Source of the DNA: Pseudomonas orientalis | GTDB lineage: Bacteria; Pseudomonadota; Gammaproteobacteria; Pseudomonadales; Pseudomonadaceae | Direction of reading: 5' to 3' | Length of the DNA stretch: 64,000 nt | Assembly (NCBI RefSeq): GCF_001439815.1 | Contig: NZ_JYLM01000009.1 | Location: 124,001 to 188,000 of the forward strand | Shown here: in pieces, positions 32,342 through 38,909 of the stretch | Layout of the letters: every line of letters starts with the position of its first letter | How positions within the stretch are numbered: position 1 is the stretch's first letter | Program-made: the position numbers and the translations under genes | Notes under the pieces: model-generated | Told to the model about the DNA's origin: nothing | What the model saw: only the letters and a program-made list of their open reading frames with translations | The model's database searches: none

Positions 32342-32575
32342 GGGACTACTCTGGTCAGGCATTACGGAGGACATGAATGATAACAAACCTGTGCCGGATT
32401 TGAGCGCGCGGGATTCTGCATGAATATCGCTCATGTTCAGGCTGCGGTGGCTCGGTGGAGCCGCCGCGACGTAACCGGTGACAGCGACAGTTGGCCTTTT
32501 CCGACAAAAACACTGGGACTTTGTACCTGCGTAATAATTTGGCGTAAACTGCGGGCAAGCCTGTGAGGAGTTTCC

Positions 32576-33160
32576 ATGACTGCCATAACCATTACCGACG
32601 CCGCCCACGATTACCTGGCTGACCTGCTGTCCAAGCAGAACACCCCAGGCATCGGCATCCGCGTCTTTATCACCCAGCCCGGCACCCAGTACGCCGAGAC
32701 GTGCATTGCCTACTGCAAGCCCGGGGAAGAGAAACCTGAAGACACCGCCCTGGGGCTGAAAAGCTTTACCGCCTACATCGATGCCTTCAGCGAAGCCTTC
32801 CTTGACGACGCCGTAGTCGACTACGCCACCGATCGCATGGGCGGCCAGTTGACCATCAAGGCGCCGAACGCCAAGGTGCCGAACGTCAACGCCGACAGCC
32901 CGGTCAACGAGCGCATCAACTATTACCTGCAAACCGAGATCAACCCGGGGCTGGCCAGCCACGGCGGTCAGGTGAGCCTGATCGACGTGGTGGAGGACGG
33001 TATCGCCGTGCTGAAGTTCGGTGGCGGCTGCCAGGGCTGCGGCCAGGCGGACGTGACCCTGCGCGAAGGCATCGAGCGTACCCTGCTCGAGCGCATTCCG
33101 GAGCTCAAGGGTGTACGTGACGTGACCGACCACACGCAGAAAGAAAACGCCTACTACTGA
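32576..33160 (+). CDS. nfuA: Fe/S biogenesis protein NfuA
   Basis: 194 residues. It carries and delivers [4Fe-4S] clusters to apo-enzymes. The N-terminal half is a degenerate A-type (IscA-like) domain and the C-terminal half a Nfu domain whose cluster ligands are Cys152 and Cys155 in GGGCQGCGQADV. GAGGAG sits 5 nt before the ATG. A strong terminator follows directly, so the gene is monocistronic. Aconitase B elsewhere in the window and sulfite reductase are the kind of clients such a carrier serves, but that link is general knowledge rather than context. Confidence 0.95.
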   Translation: MTAITITDAAHDYLADLLSKQNTPGIGIRVFITQPGTQYAETCIAYCKPGEEKPEDTALGLKSFTAYIDAFSEAFLDDAVVDYATDRMGGQLTIKAPNAKVPNVNADSPVNERINYYLQTEINPGLASHGGQVSLIDVVEDGIAVLKFGGGCQGCGQADVTLREGIERTLLERIPELKGVRDVTDHTQKENAYY

Positions 33161-33180
33161 GTAAGGCGTTCACTGCGAAC

Positions 33181-33210
33181 AAAAAACGGCGCCCGTGAGC
33201 GCCGTTTTTT
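33181..33210 (+). terminator. Rho-independent terminator of nfuA
   Basis: A 12-bp perfect stem (AAAAAACGGCGC / GCGCCGTTTTTT) with a 6-nt loop and terminal T run, 20 bp after the nfuA stop. The flanking A tract makes it usable on the other strand too. Confidence 0.92.
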
Positions 33211-33260
33211 ATTGATTTTTTTCAACGGTTTGCACGATATTCCTGGCACAGAAGATTAAT

Positions 33261-33455
33261 TGTGGGAGGGGGCAAGCCCTAATGCCATTCAGTTAAGCGT
33301 ACGCCTCCTTCTGTAGGAGCGAGCTTGCTCGCGAAAAACGTCAGCGATAACGCGTGCTTCCTGAATGAACGCGGTGCCTGTGAGTTTTTCGCGAGCAAGC
33401 TCGCTCCTACAAAAAGCCTTAACTGTCTGACATTAGGGCAAGCCCCCCTCCCACA
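33261..33455. repeat. Nested palindromic repeat: REPIN copy B inside a second REP pair
   Basis: This fills the space between nfuA and cobM. The core is the 100-bp REPIN at 33312-33411. Outside it lies an imperfect 19-bp inverted pair (CTAATG..CAGTTAAG at 33279-33297 and its complement at 33418-33436, 16 of 19 matching). Outermost are inverted GTGGGAGGGGG-type REP arms (33261 and 33438-33455). Three levels of symmetry are therefore nested around one centre. Confidence 0.85.
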
Positions 33456-33468
33456 GTTTTGACGGTGT

Positions 33469-34218
33469 TTATCCGGGGCGATAGAGGTGGGCATGGCCGG
33501 CACGGTAGAGCGATGACTCGCTGAAGCTGTCATTAGTCAGCACGCGGCCCACCAGGATCAGTGCGGTACGCCGAAAACCTTTTGCCTCAACCTTTTCGAC
33601 AATATCCTCAAGCGTGCCAATGGCCCAATCCTGGTCCGGCCAGGTCGCCCTGTGCACCACGGCAATCGGGCAGTCCGCGCTGTAGTGCGGCAGCAGTTGG
33701 GCAACGATGTGTTCCAGATGACTGACCCCCAGGTGAATCGCCATGGTGGTGCCATGTCGCGCCAGGCTGTCGAAATCCTCGCCGGCGGGCATGGGGGTCT
33801 TGTCGGCATAACGGGTCAGTATCACGCTCTGCGCGATATCCGGCAGGGTCAATTCGGTTTCCAGCAGCGCGGCGCAAGCCGCGACCGCCGTGACCCCCGG
33901 AATGATCTGAAAAGGGATGCCCAGTTCACGCAAGTGGCGAATCTGTTCGCCGATCGCCCCGTAAAGGCTGGGGTCGCCCGAATGTACGCGCGCGACGTCC
34001 TGGCCTTTGGCATGGGCCGCCTTGATCAGTTCGATGATCTGTTCCAGGTGCAAGTGGGCGCTGTTGACCACCTGCTGCGCCTGATGGCCTTCCAGCACCG
34101 CGGCGGGCACCAGCGAGCCGGCATAGATGATCACCGGGCAACTGCGGATCAGCCGCTGGCCTTTGACGGTGATCAGTTCCGGGTCGCCGGGGCCTGCGCC
34201 GATGAAGTAGACGGTCAT
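33469..34218 (-). CDS. cobM: Precorrin-4 C(11)-methyltransferase
   Basis: 249 residues, SAM-dependent methyltransferase of the aerobic corrin pathway (precorrin-4 to precorrin-5). The N-terminal VYFIGAGPGDPELITVKG and the HSGDPSLYGAIGEQIRHL and PGVTAVAACAALLE motifs are the tetrapyrrole-methylase signatures. The ATG at 34218 has AGGA 9 nt upstream; the frame to 34428 would overlap cobE. Last gene of the cbtB-cbtA-cobE-cobM operon, 40 bp after cobE, and so presumably under the cobalamin riboswitch at 35696. Confidence 0.93.
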   Translation of the reverse strand: MTVYFIGAGPGDPELITVKGQRLIRSCPVIIYAGSLVPAAVLEGHQAQQVVNSAHLHLEQIIELIKAAHAKGQDVARVHSGDPSLYGAIGEQIRHLRELGIPFQIIPGVTAVAACAALLETELTLPDIAQSVILTRYADKTPMPAGEDFDSLARHGTTMAIHLGVSHLEHIVAQLLPHYSADCPIAVVHRATWPDQDWAIGTLEDIVEKVEAKGFRRTALILVGRVLTNDSFSESSLYRAGHAHLYRPG

Positions 34219-34258
34219 GCAAGATTCCTGTGGGAGTGCGCATGAGCATGAACAATGC

Positions 34259-34681
34259 TCAAGATCGGGTGCGGTGATTATCCGGGTTCGCGTCGACGCC
34301 GGCCAATGCAAAGGTGGCCTGTACGCTTTTGCGGCGAGTGACCAGCAGCCGGGCAGGGGCGCCGGCGAGATGCTCGACCAGGGCCAGGGCGGCGCTTTCG
34401 GCAACCCCATGACACTGGGTATGGGCAAAGGCGACGGCGGATTTGTGGCTCAGGCGGTCTTCATAAGCGCTCAGGTGCGCGGCACTGAAACACAGCAGCG
34501 GCACATTCAGGATCTGAGCCAGTGCCAAAAGCCCGGGCTCGGCCTGTTTGCGCTCAATGCTTGCCAGCGCGCTGATACGCTGGCGGTCGATGCCGGCCTC
34601 GGCGAGCGCGCTGTCAACCAGCGCCAGCAGCGCCTGGACACCACAATCGCGCTGACAACCGAGGCCGACGACCAGGGTCAT
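34259..34681 (-). CDS. cobE: Cobalamin biosynthesis protein CobE (CbiG C-terminal type)
   Basis: 140 residues. It begins MTLVVGLGCQRDCGVQALLALV, the start typical of CobE/CbiG_C proteins, which handle hydrolysis or ring-contraction-stage intermediates in corrin synthesis; the exact reaction for stand-alone CobE is unsettled. The ATG at 34681 overlaps the cbtA stop in an ATGA arrangement, so translation is coupled. Part of the riboswitch-controlled minus-strand operon. Confidence 0.85.
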   Translation of the reverse strand: MTLVVGLGCQRDCGVQALLALVDSALAEAGIDRQRISALASIERKQAEPGLLALAQILNVPLLCFSAAHLSAYEDRLSHKSAVAFAHTQCHGVAESAALALVEHLAGAPARLLVTRRKSVQATFALAGVDANPDNHRTRS

Positions 34682-35379
34682 GCCGAGTATGAGTCGTCGC
34701 GGTGCCGGCGGAACAGCCAGGCGCTGATCAAGCCCAGAGCCAGCCAGAACGCAACATTGGTCAACTGCGACGCGATCTTGAACTGGGTTTCGAGGGCTTG
34801 CGGTGCCAGCATCGAATGCACCTCGGGTTGCGGTGCGCCGATCACGTGGGGCACCACAAGAATCGCCATGCCCAACCCTTTCAGCAACCCGTTGCGCCCG
34901 AACACCAGCAACGCAATGCCCGCAGCCGTCGAGGCGGCGGTGCCGACCCACCAGATCTGGCGCTGTGCCAGATCGGCGGCGGCGGTACCCGGCAATTCCG
35001 GTGGCAGGCCCAAGGTGGGAGCGAGTACGAAGGTCGCGTAACCGGCCAGGCCCCACAGCAAACCTTGGGCCGTGCGGGTGGGTGCACGCAGCGTGTAGAG
35101 CCCGGCCAGCATCAGCGCGAATCCGACCGCCACGACCAAGTTGCCACCGGTGGTGGACAACACCCGTTGCCAGCCGTCCTGCGGCTCCCAGGCCTGGGCG
35201 TCATGGGTGTGTGCAGGCGCGCCTGCGACGTGTTCATGTGGGGCTTCGGCGGCTGAGGGAGCCTTTTCGAAGGTTTCCGCCTGCAATATCAGCGGAGCGA
35301 CCCAGAAGCTTTGCAAAAGGGTCAGCAACAAGGCAGCGAAAAGCCCGGTGAAACCCGCAGTCTGCGCAATACGCTTGAT
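34678..35379 (-). CDS. cbtA: Cobalt transporter subunit CbtA
   Basis: 233 residues with about five or six membrane segments (for example GFTGLFAALLLTLLQSFWV near the N-terminus and VAFWLALGLISAWLF at the end). A His-rich periplasmic or loop stretch (EAPHEHVAGAPAHTHDAQ) fits metal capture. CbtA is a predicted cobalt transporter found with cobalamin riboswitches. The ATG at 35379 (MIKRIAQTAG) is used. It lies 13 bp after cbtB and overlaps cobE by four bases, making one operon that imports cobalt and then builds the corrin. Confidence 0.88.
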   Translation of the reverse strand: MKRIAQTAGFTGLFAALLLTLLQSFWVAPLILQAETFEKAPSAAEAPHEHVAGAPAHTHDAQAWEPQDGWQRVLSTTGGNLVVAVGFALMLAGLYTLRAPTRTAQGLLWGLAGYATFVLAPTLGLPPELPGTAAADLAQRQIWWVGTAASTAAGIALLVFGRNGLLKGLGMAILVVPHVIGAPQPEVHSMLAPQALETQFKIASQLTNVAFWLALGLISAWLFRRHRDDSYSA

Positions 35380-35392
35380 CATCTGGCAGGCC

Positions 35393-35581
35393 TCAGTGGC
35401 ACGGGAACGCGGCGCTGTGGCGGGTATCATGGGCAGCATTGTGCACTGCCTCGATATGCGAGAAGCCGGCGAAGTACACCAGGCAGGCGCCGAGGATCGA
35501 CGCGCCGATGGCGGCGCTCAGGCGTTGGCTCAGTGTGGAGGTGCTGCTGGCGGCGTGCGAGGTGCTGCGGGTGATCGACAT
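35393..35581 (-). CDS. cbtB: Cobalt transporter subunit CbtB
   Basis: 62 residues: one membrane helix (AAIGASILGACLVYFAGFSH) followed by the His-rich C-terminus AVHNAAHDTRHSAAFPCH, the putative cobalt-binding tail that defines CbtB. First gene of the minus-strand cobalamin operon, directly downstream of the riboswitch and its terminator hairpin, so cobalamin should repress it. Confidence 0.88.
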   Translation of the reverse strand: MSITRSTSHAASSTSTLSQRLSAAIGASILGACLVYFAGFSHIEAVHNAAHDTRHSAAFPCH

Positions 35582-35622
35582 GGCGCGTCCCTTTCAGGTG
35601 TCTTGAGTGAAACGAGCGCATG

Positions 35623-35679
35623 AAAAACCCGCGAGCCGGGCACGCAGGGTTCTGAACAGCGCCCGCCCACCGCGGGTTT
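35623..35679 (-). terminator. Terminator hairpin in the cbtB riboswitch leader
   Basis: On the minus strand, AAACCCGCG (35671-35679) and CGCGGGTTT (35625-35633) form a 9-bp outer stem with further GC pairing inside and a T run after it. It lies between the riboswitch aptamer and cbtB, the place for a transcription-terminating expression platform. Confidence 0.75.
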
Positions 35680-35695
35680 GTTATCTGAATTTTCG

Positions 35696-35890
35696 GGCCG
35701 GTCTCCGGGCTTGCGAGGGGGCGACTCTTGAAAGAGTCATCCTCAAAAGCATCTCCTTCCCATGCACAGGCACAGTGGATTTGACGCTTCGCTCGCTTAC
35801 CGTTGCGGGGGCAGCACCGGACTTGTCATGCCGTCGATCGAACAACGTATGACTCACCGGTTTCCCGTTTCACCCTGTGAAGGGCACCCG
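35696..35890 (-). ncRNA. Cobalamin riboswitch upstream of cbtB operon
   Basis: Read on the minus strand, the conserved features occur in order: GAAACCGGTGAG, GTCCGGTGCTGCCCCCGCAACGGTAAGCGAG core in two parts (GCTGCCCCCGCAACGG), CCACTGTGC, GGGAAGG, and the B12 box AAGCCCGGAGACCGGCC at 35712-35696. Adenosylcobalamin binding should reduce expression of the transport and synthesis genes behind it. Confidence 0.93.
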
Positions 35891-36079
35891 AAACAAGTTG
35901 CATAGGAAAACACGCGCAGGCCTGGGCGTCAATTGAGGCGGGGGCGGGCGCTGAGTTGATAGCGGATGGGCAATATCTGTAATTGGTTTACGTGGCTGGC
36001 ACGCTTTATTTCAATTATTCCTTATTGGAAGCTGCGCCTCTCAAATGTTGATGTGTCATTCACTTTGCGAGGCTTTTTT

Positions 36080-37507
36080 ATGACAAGTGTATCCCGCGCC
36101 GGTTTTAATTCGGGTCGTGTTTTCGAACAGGCAGATCAATTGCAAAAGTTGGCAGAGCCCCAGCAACAGTCCCCCAGCGCCAACGCCGCTGTGCCTGGGG
36201 ACAGTACCCTGCGCGCCGATGATCCATATTCGCGCGCCACCTTTCACAAACCCGCTTGGGCGCTGACCGATATGGCCCACCAGATCGATCGCAGGGGGCG
36301 TCGGTTGAAAGACAGTAATGGCGATGGAATAACGCAGCTTTCTTATACGTTCAATGAAGTTGCCGCCAACGAAAGTAAGTTCAATGAAACACAAAAAGCC
36401 CAGGCCAGGCGTTCAATGCAATCCTGGGCGGATGTTGCAAACATTACTTTTGAAGAAGACGCCGTTGGTGCCGAAGGCCGCTTGCGCTTTGTCAACGACA
36501 AGACACCGGCAGTCGCGGATGCAGTGTTCTCACATTACCAGGGCCGGGTGCGGATAAACCCTCGCTATGGGGATAACCACGCACCGACGGTCAACGGCTT
36601 CGGGCGCCAAACGCTCACGCACGAGATCGGTCACACCCTGGGCGCCGCCCATACCGGTGAGTATGACGCCACTCGCGGACCGGTCACCTACCAAACGCAT
36701 GCCGCTTACGCACAAGACAGCCGGGCCTTTGCGATCATGAGCTATTTTGACGTAAGCAATACCCATCAGGATTTCAAGGGTCGATACGCCTCCTCGCCAT
36801 TAATAGCCGATATCGCCTGGTCTCAGAAGGTTTTTGGTGCCAACCACCAGACGCGCAATACGGATACTACCTACGGTTTCAACTCCAATACCCTCAGAGA
36901 CGATCTGTCCTTGAATTCATCCCGCGACGGTGCGGTGTTCTGCGTCTGGGATGGGGGTGGCACCGATACGTTGGATTTCTCCGGCTATCATCAGAACCAA
37001 GTGATCAACCTGCGCGCCGAGTCCTTCTCCGATGTAGGGGGGATGAAGGGCAATGTGTCCATTGCCAGGGGCGTTATGCTGGAAAACGCCATCGGTGGTT
37101 CGGGCAATGACGTGCTGATCGGAAATGACGCCGACAATCGCCTCAAGGGCAATGCCGGCGCGGACCGCATGCGAGGTGGAGCCGGCAGCGATACGTTCGT
37201 ATACGACAATGCCGATGATTCGACGTTGTACGCCCCGGATCAGGTGACGGACTTTGTCAGTGGTCAGGACAAAATCGATATTTCCTCGCTGTTGCGCAAA
37301 CATGACATCCGCTCGCTGACATTCGTCAGCCAGTTCACCGGGCGGGCAGGCGAGGTGGGCGTGGGCTACGATCCGCACACGAACGAGTCATGGGTCGTAC
37401 TCGACTTGACCGGCAATGGCGAGATTGATCTATACCTCGAAAGCCTTGGGCAGATCAGGCATGCCGACATTATTGGCGATGTGCCTGTCAGCTATCATTA
37501 CGTCTGA
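36080..37507 (+). CDS. Serralysin-type RTX metalloprotease
   Basis: 475 residues, the usual serralysin size. No Sec signal, as expected for a type I secretion substrate. The zinc site is HEIGHTLGAAH (His181, Glu182, His185, His191) followed by GEYD and the Met-turn IMSYFDVS. Calcium-binding RTX nonapeptides occupy about residues 339-374 (GGSGNDVLI, GGAGSDTF). ATG 36080 has GAGG 7 nt upstream; a longer open frame begins at 35966. No inhibitor or ABC exporter genes are adjacent, unlike the main aprA locus, so export must use a system encoded elsewhere. The C-terminus (DVPVSYHYV) differs from the usual serralysin ending, and the protein has an unusual Cys in VFCVWDGGG. It lies between two cobalamin-regulated operons. 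Confidence 0.9.
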   Translation: MTSVSRAGFNSGRVFEQADQLQKLAEPQQQSPSANAAVPGDSTLRADDPYSRATFHKPAWALTDMAHQIDRRGRRLKDSNGDGITQLSYTFNEVAANESKFNETQKAQARRSMQSWADVANITFEEDAVGAEGRLRFVNDKTPAVADAVFSHYQGRVRINPRYGDNHAPTVNGFGRQTLTHEIGHTLGAAHTGEYDATRGPVTYQTHAAYAQDSRAFAIMSYFDVSNTHQDFKGRYASSPLIADIAWSQKVFGANHQTRNTDTTYGFNSNTLRDDLSLNSSRDGAVFCVWDGGGTDTLDFSGYHQNQVINLRAESFSDVGGMKGNVSIARGVMLENAIGGSGNDVLIGNDADNRLKGNAGADRMRGGAGSDTFVYDNADDSTLYAPDQVTDFVSGQDKIDISSLLRKHDIRSLTFVSQFTGRAGEVGVGYDPHTNESWVVLDLTGNGEIDLYLESLGQIRHADIIGDVPVSYHYV

Positions 37508-37570
37508 ACCTTTCATCCCGGCTGCGGGAGATTGACCGCCGGCCGTGCACTGCGTAGCCTTGCCTGCTCG

Positions 37571-37740
37571 AGGTTCTTCGGCTGCGGCCGAAGCTAAGAA
37601 GGGAACGCGGTACAAGCCGCGGCTGCCCCCGCAACTGTGAAGGGTTCACCTGACTGCAATGCCACTGCCGATACGGCGGGAAGGCGCAGCCGGCGCCGGT
37701 CGTAGACCGGCAAGCCCCAAGCCAGGAGACCTGCCTCGCA
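37571..37740 (+). ncRNA. Cobalamin riboswitch upstream of cobW operon
   Basis: Core GCTGCCCCCGCAACTGTGAAG, then GCCACTG, GGGAAGGCGC and the B12 box AAGCCAGGAGACCTGCC (37719-37735) occur in the expected order. It starts about 60 bp after the protease stop. About 105 bp separate it from cobW. It should repress cobW-cobN-chlI/D when cobalamin is plentiful. Confidence 0.93.
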
Positions 37741-37822
37741 ATCGATTTTTCAATTCAACCGGGCGGGGTGATCCGGTGACGAAACCTGCTGCTGTGCGCC
37801 GTCGCAGAGCCTGTCGTCCCGT

Positions 37823-37842
37823 ATGCCCGCCCCAAAGGGCAT
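37823..37842 (+). promoter_or_regulatory. Hairpin over the cobW ribosome-binding site
   Basis: ATGCCC (37823-37828) and GGGCAT (37837-37842) form a 6-bp stem whose 3' side contains the AAAGGG ribosome-binding sequence of cobW (ATG 37846). GGGCGGG at 37761 could compete for the loop sequence CCCGCCC. This suggests a translational expression platform for the riboswitch. Confidence 0.5.
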
Positions 37843-37845
37843 CCG

Positions 37846-38907
37846 ATGAAAACACTGGCCAAACTCCCCGTCACCATCGTTACCGGTTTTCTCGGCTCGG
37901 GTAAAACCACGTTGCTGCGCCATATGCTCGACAACGCCCAGGGCCGTCGCATTGCGGTGATCGTCAATGAGTTCGGCGAGCTGGGCATTGACGGTGACAT
38001 CCTCAAGCAGTGTTCCATCGGTTGCACCGAGGAAGAGGCCAATGGCCGTGTGTATGAGCTGGCCAATGGCTGCCTGTGCTGCACCGTGCAGGAAGAGTTC
38101 TTTCCGGTGATGCGCGAACTGGTGGCCCGGCGCGGCGACCTTGACCATATCCTCATCGAAACCTCGGGTCTGGCCCTGCCCAAGCCGTTGGTCCAGGCGT
38201 TCCAATGGCCGGAAATCCGCAATGCCTGCACCGTGGACGCGGTGATCACCGTGGTCGACAGCCCGGCCGTGGCCGCCGGTACCTTCGCCGCATTTCCCGA
38301 CCAGGTCGACGCCCAGCGCAAGCTCGATCCGAACCTGGACCATGAATCGCCCCTGCACGAGTTGTTCGCCGACCAGCTGGCCAGCGCCGACCTGGTGATC
38401 CTCAACAAGGCCGACCTGATCAGCGCCGAAGACCTGGCCCGGGTGCGCCTGGAAGTAGCCGAGGAGCTGCCGCCGGCGGTGAAAGTCATCGAAGCCAGCA
38501 GCGGCCGCCTGCCACTGGACGTGCTGATCGGCCTGGGCGCCGGTTCCGAGGAGCATATCGACGCGCGCCACAGCCATCACGACCATCACCACGACGGTGA
38601 GGACGACCACGACCACGACGCTTTCGACTCCATCTCCATCGACCTGCCGCAAGCCGACGAAGCCCTGTTGCTCGATGCCCTGACGCAACTGGTGGTGCAG
38701 CACGGCATCCTGCGCATCAAAGGCTTCGCCGCCATCCCGAACAAACCGATGCGCCTGCTGATCCAGGGCGTGGGCACGCGTTTTGACAAGCATTTCGACC
38801 GTGCCTGGGGCGCCGACGAGGCCCGCACCACGCGCCTGGTGCTGATTGGCCAGGAACTGGATGCCGCCGGCCTAGAAGCGCAACTGCGCGCCGCCCTCAG
38901 CGTTTAA
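37846..38907 (+). CDS. cobW: CobW family metallochaperone GTPase
   Basis: 353 residues of the G3E GTPase family. Walker A is GFLGSGKTT (14-22), the metal-binding motif is CLCC (Cys76, Cys78, Cys79), the GTP-specificity motif is NKAD (187-190), and a His/Asp-rich insert covers 242-258 (HSHHDHHHD). CobW is thought to deliver cobalt for corrin ring insertion. First gene after the riboswitch and 2 bp upstream of cobN, which encodes the chelatase that uses the cobalt. Confidence 0.94.
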   Translation: MKTLAKLPVTIVTGFLGSGKTTLLRHMLDNAQGRRIAVIVNEFGELGIDGDILKQCSIGCTEEEANGRVYELANGCLCCTVQEEFFPVMRELVARRGDLDHILIETSGLALPKPLVQAFQWPEIRNACTVDAVITVVDSPAVAAGTFAAFPDQVDAQRKLDPNLDHESPLHELFADQLASADLVILNKADLISAEDLARVRLEVAEELPPAVKVIEASSGRLPLDVLIGLGAGSEEHIDARHSHHDHHHDGEDDHDHDAFDSISIDLPQADEALLLDALTQLVVQHGILRIKGFAAIPNKPMRLLIQGVGTRFDKHFDRAWGADEARTTRLVLIGQELDAAGLEAQLRAALSV

Positions 38908-38909
38908 CC

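Noticed and set aside
32342..32575. Possible cobalamin or SAH riboswitch before metH
   Set aside because: No B12 box or SAH core is present on the metH strand in the 234-bp gap.
32342..33133. Open 5' extension of the metH frame
   Set aside because: It runs antisense through nfuA, and MetH homologues begin at 32341.
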